Below are positions 61,550 to 64,000 of a DNA stretch of 64,000 nt, one piece after another; position 1 is the first letter of the stretch; each line of letters starts with the position of its first letter. A model generated the notes under the pieces. That model was not told the DNA's origin and ran no database searches. It saw nothing but the letters and a program-made list of their open reading frames with translations. A program made the position numbers and the translations under genes. The stretch comes from Flavobacterium frigidarium DSM 17623 (GTDB lineage Bacteria; Bacteroidota; Bacteroidia; Flavobacteriales; Flavobacteriaceae), in NCBI RefSeq assembly GCF_000425505.1, contig NZ_AUDO01000009.1, positions 124,001 to 188,000 on the forward strand, read 5' to 3'.

Positions 61550-62422
61550 ATGAGTTCTCAAGAAATAATTAAAATAGAAGACGATTTTACCTTAATTAGG
61601 TTTCAAAATGATAGCACAGAAACGTTCCAGGCACAACGCGAAGTGAGCAGTGGCTTGATTCAATTTCATTTTGGATTAAAAGGAGGCGCTAAATTTATCT
61701 TTAATCAAGGGAATTATGCTCTCGAACTTCAAGAGGAGAAATCGCTATTATTATACAATCCACAAAAAGAATTACCCCTCAATTTAGAGTTGGCACCAAA
61801 TTCTTGGGTCATATCAGTAATCATTTCGATTAAAAAATTTCATGCCCTGTTTTCTGCAGAAGCTGATTATATCACTTTTTTAAGCGGTGACAATAAAGAC
61901 AAAAAATATTATAACGAAGGAAAGATAAGTCCGTCAATGGCAATTGTCCTTAGTCAGTTGTTTCATTACAATTTACATCCTTCGATAAAAAACCTTTACT
62001 ATCGCGGAAAAGGATATGAATTATTGAGTTTGTATTTTAATCGCACCGAAGATCCCAATGCAGAGCAATGTCCGTTTTTAACAGATGAAGACAATGTAAT
62101 AAAGATTAGAAAAGCCAAAGAAATAATCTTGGCGAATATGGCTGAACCACCTGGATTGCAAGAACTAGCAGATCAAGTGGGATTGACATTGAAAAAATTA
62201 AAAATGGGATTTAAGCAAATTTACGGAGATACTGTTTATGGGTTCCTATTTGATTATAAAATGGATTTTGCTCGAAAACTACTCGACAGCGGCTCCTATA
62301 ATGTGAACGAAGTAGGATTAAAAATAGGGTATAGCACCGGAAGCCACTTCATTGCTGCCTTTAAAAAGAAGTTTGCCACCACTCCAAAAAAATATTTAAT
62401 GTCTATTAACCCTGTTACTTAA
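61550..62422 (+). CDS. AraC-family transcriptional regulator
   Basis: 290 residues. The C-terminal 100 residues form the double helix-turn-helix domain: LQELADQVGLTLKKLKMGFKQIYGDTVYGFLFDYKMDFARKLLDSG, then VNEVGLKIGYSTGSHFIAAFKKKFATTPKKYL. The N-terminal part (about 1-180) is a cupin-like sensing domain without a recognised ligand. It lies between divergent hemA and hemH and is the obvious candidate regulator of the heme genes or of iron/heme response; evidence is positional. A -7 box lies about 90 nt upstream. Confidence 0.92.
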   Translation: MSSQEIIKIEDDFTLIRFQNDSTETFQAQREVSSGLIQFHFGLKGGAKFIFNQGNYALELQEEKSLLLYNPQKELPLNLELAPNSWVISVIISIKKFHALFSAEADYITFLSGDNKDKKYYNEGKISPSMAIVLSQLFHYNLHPSIKNLYYRGKGYELLSLYFNRTEDPNAEQCPFLTDEDNVIKIRKAKEIILANMAEPPGLQELADQVGLTLKKLKMGFKQIYGDTVYGFLFDYKMDFARKLLDSGSYNVNEVGLKIGYSTGSHFIAAFKKKFATTPKKYLMSINPVT

Positions 62423-62495
62423 TTAGTATCGATTTTATATATTAAACAATCAATAAATAATAGTTAATTCCAATTTATAAAAAAGTATGTTTCAG

Positions 62496-62503
62496 TACTT
62501 TTG
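62496..62503 (+). promoter_or_regulatory. -7 promoter box for hemH
   Basis: TACTTTTG matches TAnnTTTG and ends 18 nt before the hemH ATG. Confidence 0.65.
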
Positions 62504-62521
62504 TAAACAAAAAATCACACA

Positions 62522-63553
62522 ATGAAAGGCGTATTATTAGTAAACCTTGGATCTCCTGAAAGTCCTACACCAAAAGATGTTAAACCGTATTTAGACGAAT
62601 TTTTAATGGATAAATACGTGATTGACGTTCCGTTTTTATTAAGAGCGTTACTTGTTCGCGGAATTATTTTACAAACACGACCTAAGAAATCAGCTGCTGC
62701 TTACGCAAAAATATGGTGGGATGAAGGTTCTCCATTGGTAGTAATATCGAAGAGAATGCACGAAAAGGTAAAGCAACAGGTAGAAGTACCAGTAGCTCTA
62801 GCAATGCGCTATGGTAATCCTTCTATACTTGCAGGTTTACAAGAATTGAGAGACAAAGGGGTTACAGAAGTATTGCTCTTTCCGTTGTATCCACAGCATG
62901 CTATGGCGTCAACGACAACGATATTAGTATTAGCAGAAGAGTTACGTAAGAAACATTTTCCTGAGATGAAATTTGCATCTGTTCCTGCTTTTTATAACAA
63001 ACCTGATTATTTAAAAAACCTTGCTGATTCTATTAAAGGACATCTAGAAGGTTACAATTATGATCACCTATTATTCTCCTACCACGGAATCCCTGAACGT
63101 CACATTCGTAAAACAGATGTAACAAAATCACATTGCAAAATTGATGGTTCTTGTTGCAATACGCCATCTCCAGCACATGAATTTTGTTACCGTCATCAAT
63201 GTTATGAAACAACTAAACAAGTGGTGAAATTATTAGGCATTCCAGAAGGAAAATACAGCCAAACATTTCAGTCGCGTTTAGCAGGTGATAAATGGTTAAC
63301 ACCCTACACTGATGTTGAAGTAAACAAAATGCCAGATAAAGGAATTAAAAAATTAGCAGTAGTTACTCCAGCTTTTGTATCTGATTGTTTAGAGACATTA
63401 GAAGAAATCGCTATGGAAGCTAATCACGAATTCAAAGCGCATGGTGGTGAAGAATTTAAAGCTATTCCTTGTTTAAATGATGGTGATGAATGGTGCTCAA
63501 CTGTAAGTAACTGGATTAACAGCTGGGCAATTTCTGAAAAGTTAGCATATTAG
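62522..63553 (+). CDS. hemH: Ferrochelatase
   Basis: 343 residues, cytosolic or membrane-associated; inserts Fe2+ into protoporphyrin IX. The N-terminal VLLVNLGSPESPTPKDVKPYLDEFL, the catalytic His in LLFSYHGIPERHIRK (about 183) and the Glu-rich C-terminal helix (CLETLEEIAMEANHEF) are diagnostic. A Cys-rich segment (CKIDGSCC...CYRHQC, about 203-232) follows the catalytic His. This could bind zinc or an iron-sulfur cluster, but it sits internally, unlike the C-terminal clusters of animal enzymes. The MATE gene begins at its stop codon. Confidence 0.97.
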   Translation: MKGVLLVNLGSPESPTPKDVKPYLDEFLMDKYVIDVPFLLRALLVRGIILQTRPKKSAAAYAKIWWDEGSPLVVISKRMHEKVKQQVEVPVALAMRYGNPSILAGLQELRDKGVTEVLLFPLYPQHAMASTTTILVLAEELRKKHFPEMKFASVPAFYNKPDYLKNLADSIKGHLEGYNYDHLLFSYHGIPERHIRKTDVTKSHCKIDGSCCNTPSPAHEFCYRHQCYETTKQVVKLLGIPEGKYSQTFQSRLAGDKWLTPYTDVEVNKMPDKGIKKLAVVTPAFVSDCLETLEEIAMEANHEFKAHGGEEFKAIPCLNDGDEWCSTVSNWINSWAISEKLAY

Positions 63554-64000
63554 ATGGCAGTAAGTGCAGAGGATTTAGGGACCCAAGACATTAAGATACT
63601 ATTGATGAAACAAGCGATACCTGCATCTGTAGGTATTTTGTTCATGTCGGTTAATATCTTGATTGATACCATATTTGTGGGACAATGGATTGGTTCCCTA
63701 GCAATCGCTGCAGTAACTGTTGTACTGCCTATCACTTTTTTTATATCTTCATTGGGTATGGCAATTGGTGTAGGTGGTGGCTCTGTACTATCGAGAGCCT
63801 TAGGAGGAAACAACAAAGAAAAAGCACTGCTCACATTTGCCAATCAAATAATGATGACCTTTTTCATGGCGTCATTATTTGTAATACTAGGTATTTTCTT
63901 TAGTGAAGAAATGCTTGAGTTGTTTGGAGCAAAAGGAGCAATTGTCGCGCCAGCAACAGAGTTCTTTTTTCCAATAATATTTTCGGTGCCTTTTCTAGCG
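63554..64000 (+). CDS. MATE-family efflux transporter, partial (5' end)
   Basis: 149 codons from the ATG at 63554 (immediately after the hemH TAG) to the right edge, with no stop. The first helices match MATE proteins: MKQAIPASVGILFMSVNILIDTIFVGQWIGSLAIAAVTVVLPITFFISSLGMAIGVGGGSVLSRALGGN (read as segments). The protein exports cationic compounds or drugs with Na+ or H+. The start coupling to hemH suggests co-transcription. The C-terminal two thirds lie outside the window. Confidence 0.93.
   Translation, partial: MAVSAEDLGTQDIKILLMKQAIPASVGILFMSVNILIDTIFVGQWIGSLAIAAVTVVLPITFFISSLGMAIGVGGGSVLSRALGGNNKEKALLTFANQIMMTFFMASLFVILGIFFSEEMLELFGAKGAIVAPATEFFFPIIFSVPFLA

Overview
The window looks like a chromosomal segment of a flavobacterium (Bacteroidota), probably Flavobacterium or a close relative. 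The DNA is AT-rich. Many genes are preceded by the Bacteroidota -7 box TAnnTTTG and lack a clear Shine-Dalgarno. The gene set includes the gliding lipoprotein GldH, a RicT/PSP1 protein, TonB-dependent and OmpA-type envelope proteins, a CrtY-type lycopene cyclase and many short lipoproteins. No prophage, integron or CRISPR array was seen. The only mobile element is a REP-associated tyrosine transposase of the IS200/TnpA_REP type.

Layout. 1-10.6 kb: a truncated TPR protein, serS, a secreted two-domain PL6 alginate lyase with a candidate uronate-type operator, small unknown proteins, tRNA-Trp and metG. 10.6-21.6 kb: two EamA permeases, a HAD phosphatase, a major OmpA-like porin, a CAT-like acyltransferase, a small Cys-rich protein, a short SSB, a GNAT-nitrilase fusion, a membrane M28 peptidase and an SDR protein. 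21.6-28.6 kb: two tandem M13 metallopeptidases, an SCO1-like protein, a secreted unknown protein and an M43 metalloprotease. 29.1-37.2 kb: a metal-acquisition island with feoA, feoB, a FeoB-associated Cys-rich peptide, a DtxR/MntR repressor, an Nramp transporter fused to a UspA domain, a TonB receptor and a thioredoxin-like protein. A palindrome sits between the divergent transporter and receptor genes. 37.4-47.9 kb: lycopene cyclase, bacilliredoxin, a lipoprotein, trhO, then ricT-gldH-pbp1A and the two subunits of a 3-oxoacid CoA-transferase. 47.9-52.4 kb: a two-gene signalling pair with an unusual truncated kinase-like protein, a double-ATPase ABC protein, a 3'-5' exonuclease and ogt. 52.5-63.6 kb: a heme biosynthesis region (hemB, hemF, hemE, hemD, hemC, hemA on the minus strand; an AraC regulator and hemH on the plus strand) with a cytochrome c, a nonsense-interrupted lipoprotein-OmpA gene and the REP transposon inside it. 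The window ends in a MATE transporter.

The most interesting observation is a dispersed element of about 75-80 bp present five times (8377, 32431, 40350, 46262, 52475). Its flanking boxes are conserved. Its central hairpin changes sequence from copy to copy while staying paired in four of the five copies (the stem at 40350 is weak), which is the signature of selected structure. Three copies start 5-7 nt after the stop codon of the upstream gene, in the same orientation. It resembles what I remember of the flavobacterial Flavo-1 RNA motif, but I could not check that.

Other points worth following: an in-frame TAG in the lipoprotein-OmpA gene; a receiver-PAS-DHp protein lacking both its phospho-acceptor Asp and the ATPase domain; the candidate uronate and manganese operators; and a REP palindrome that supplies the stop codon of hemF.
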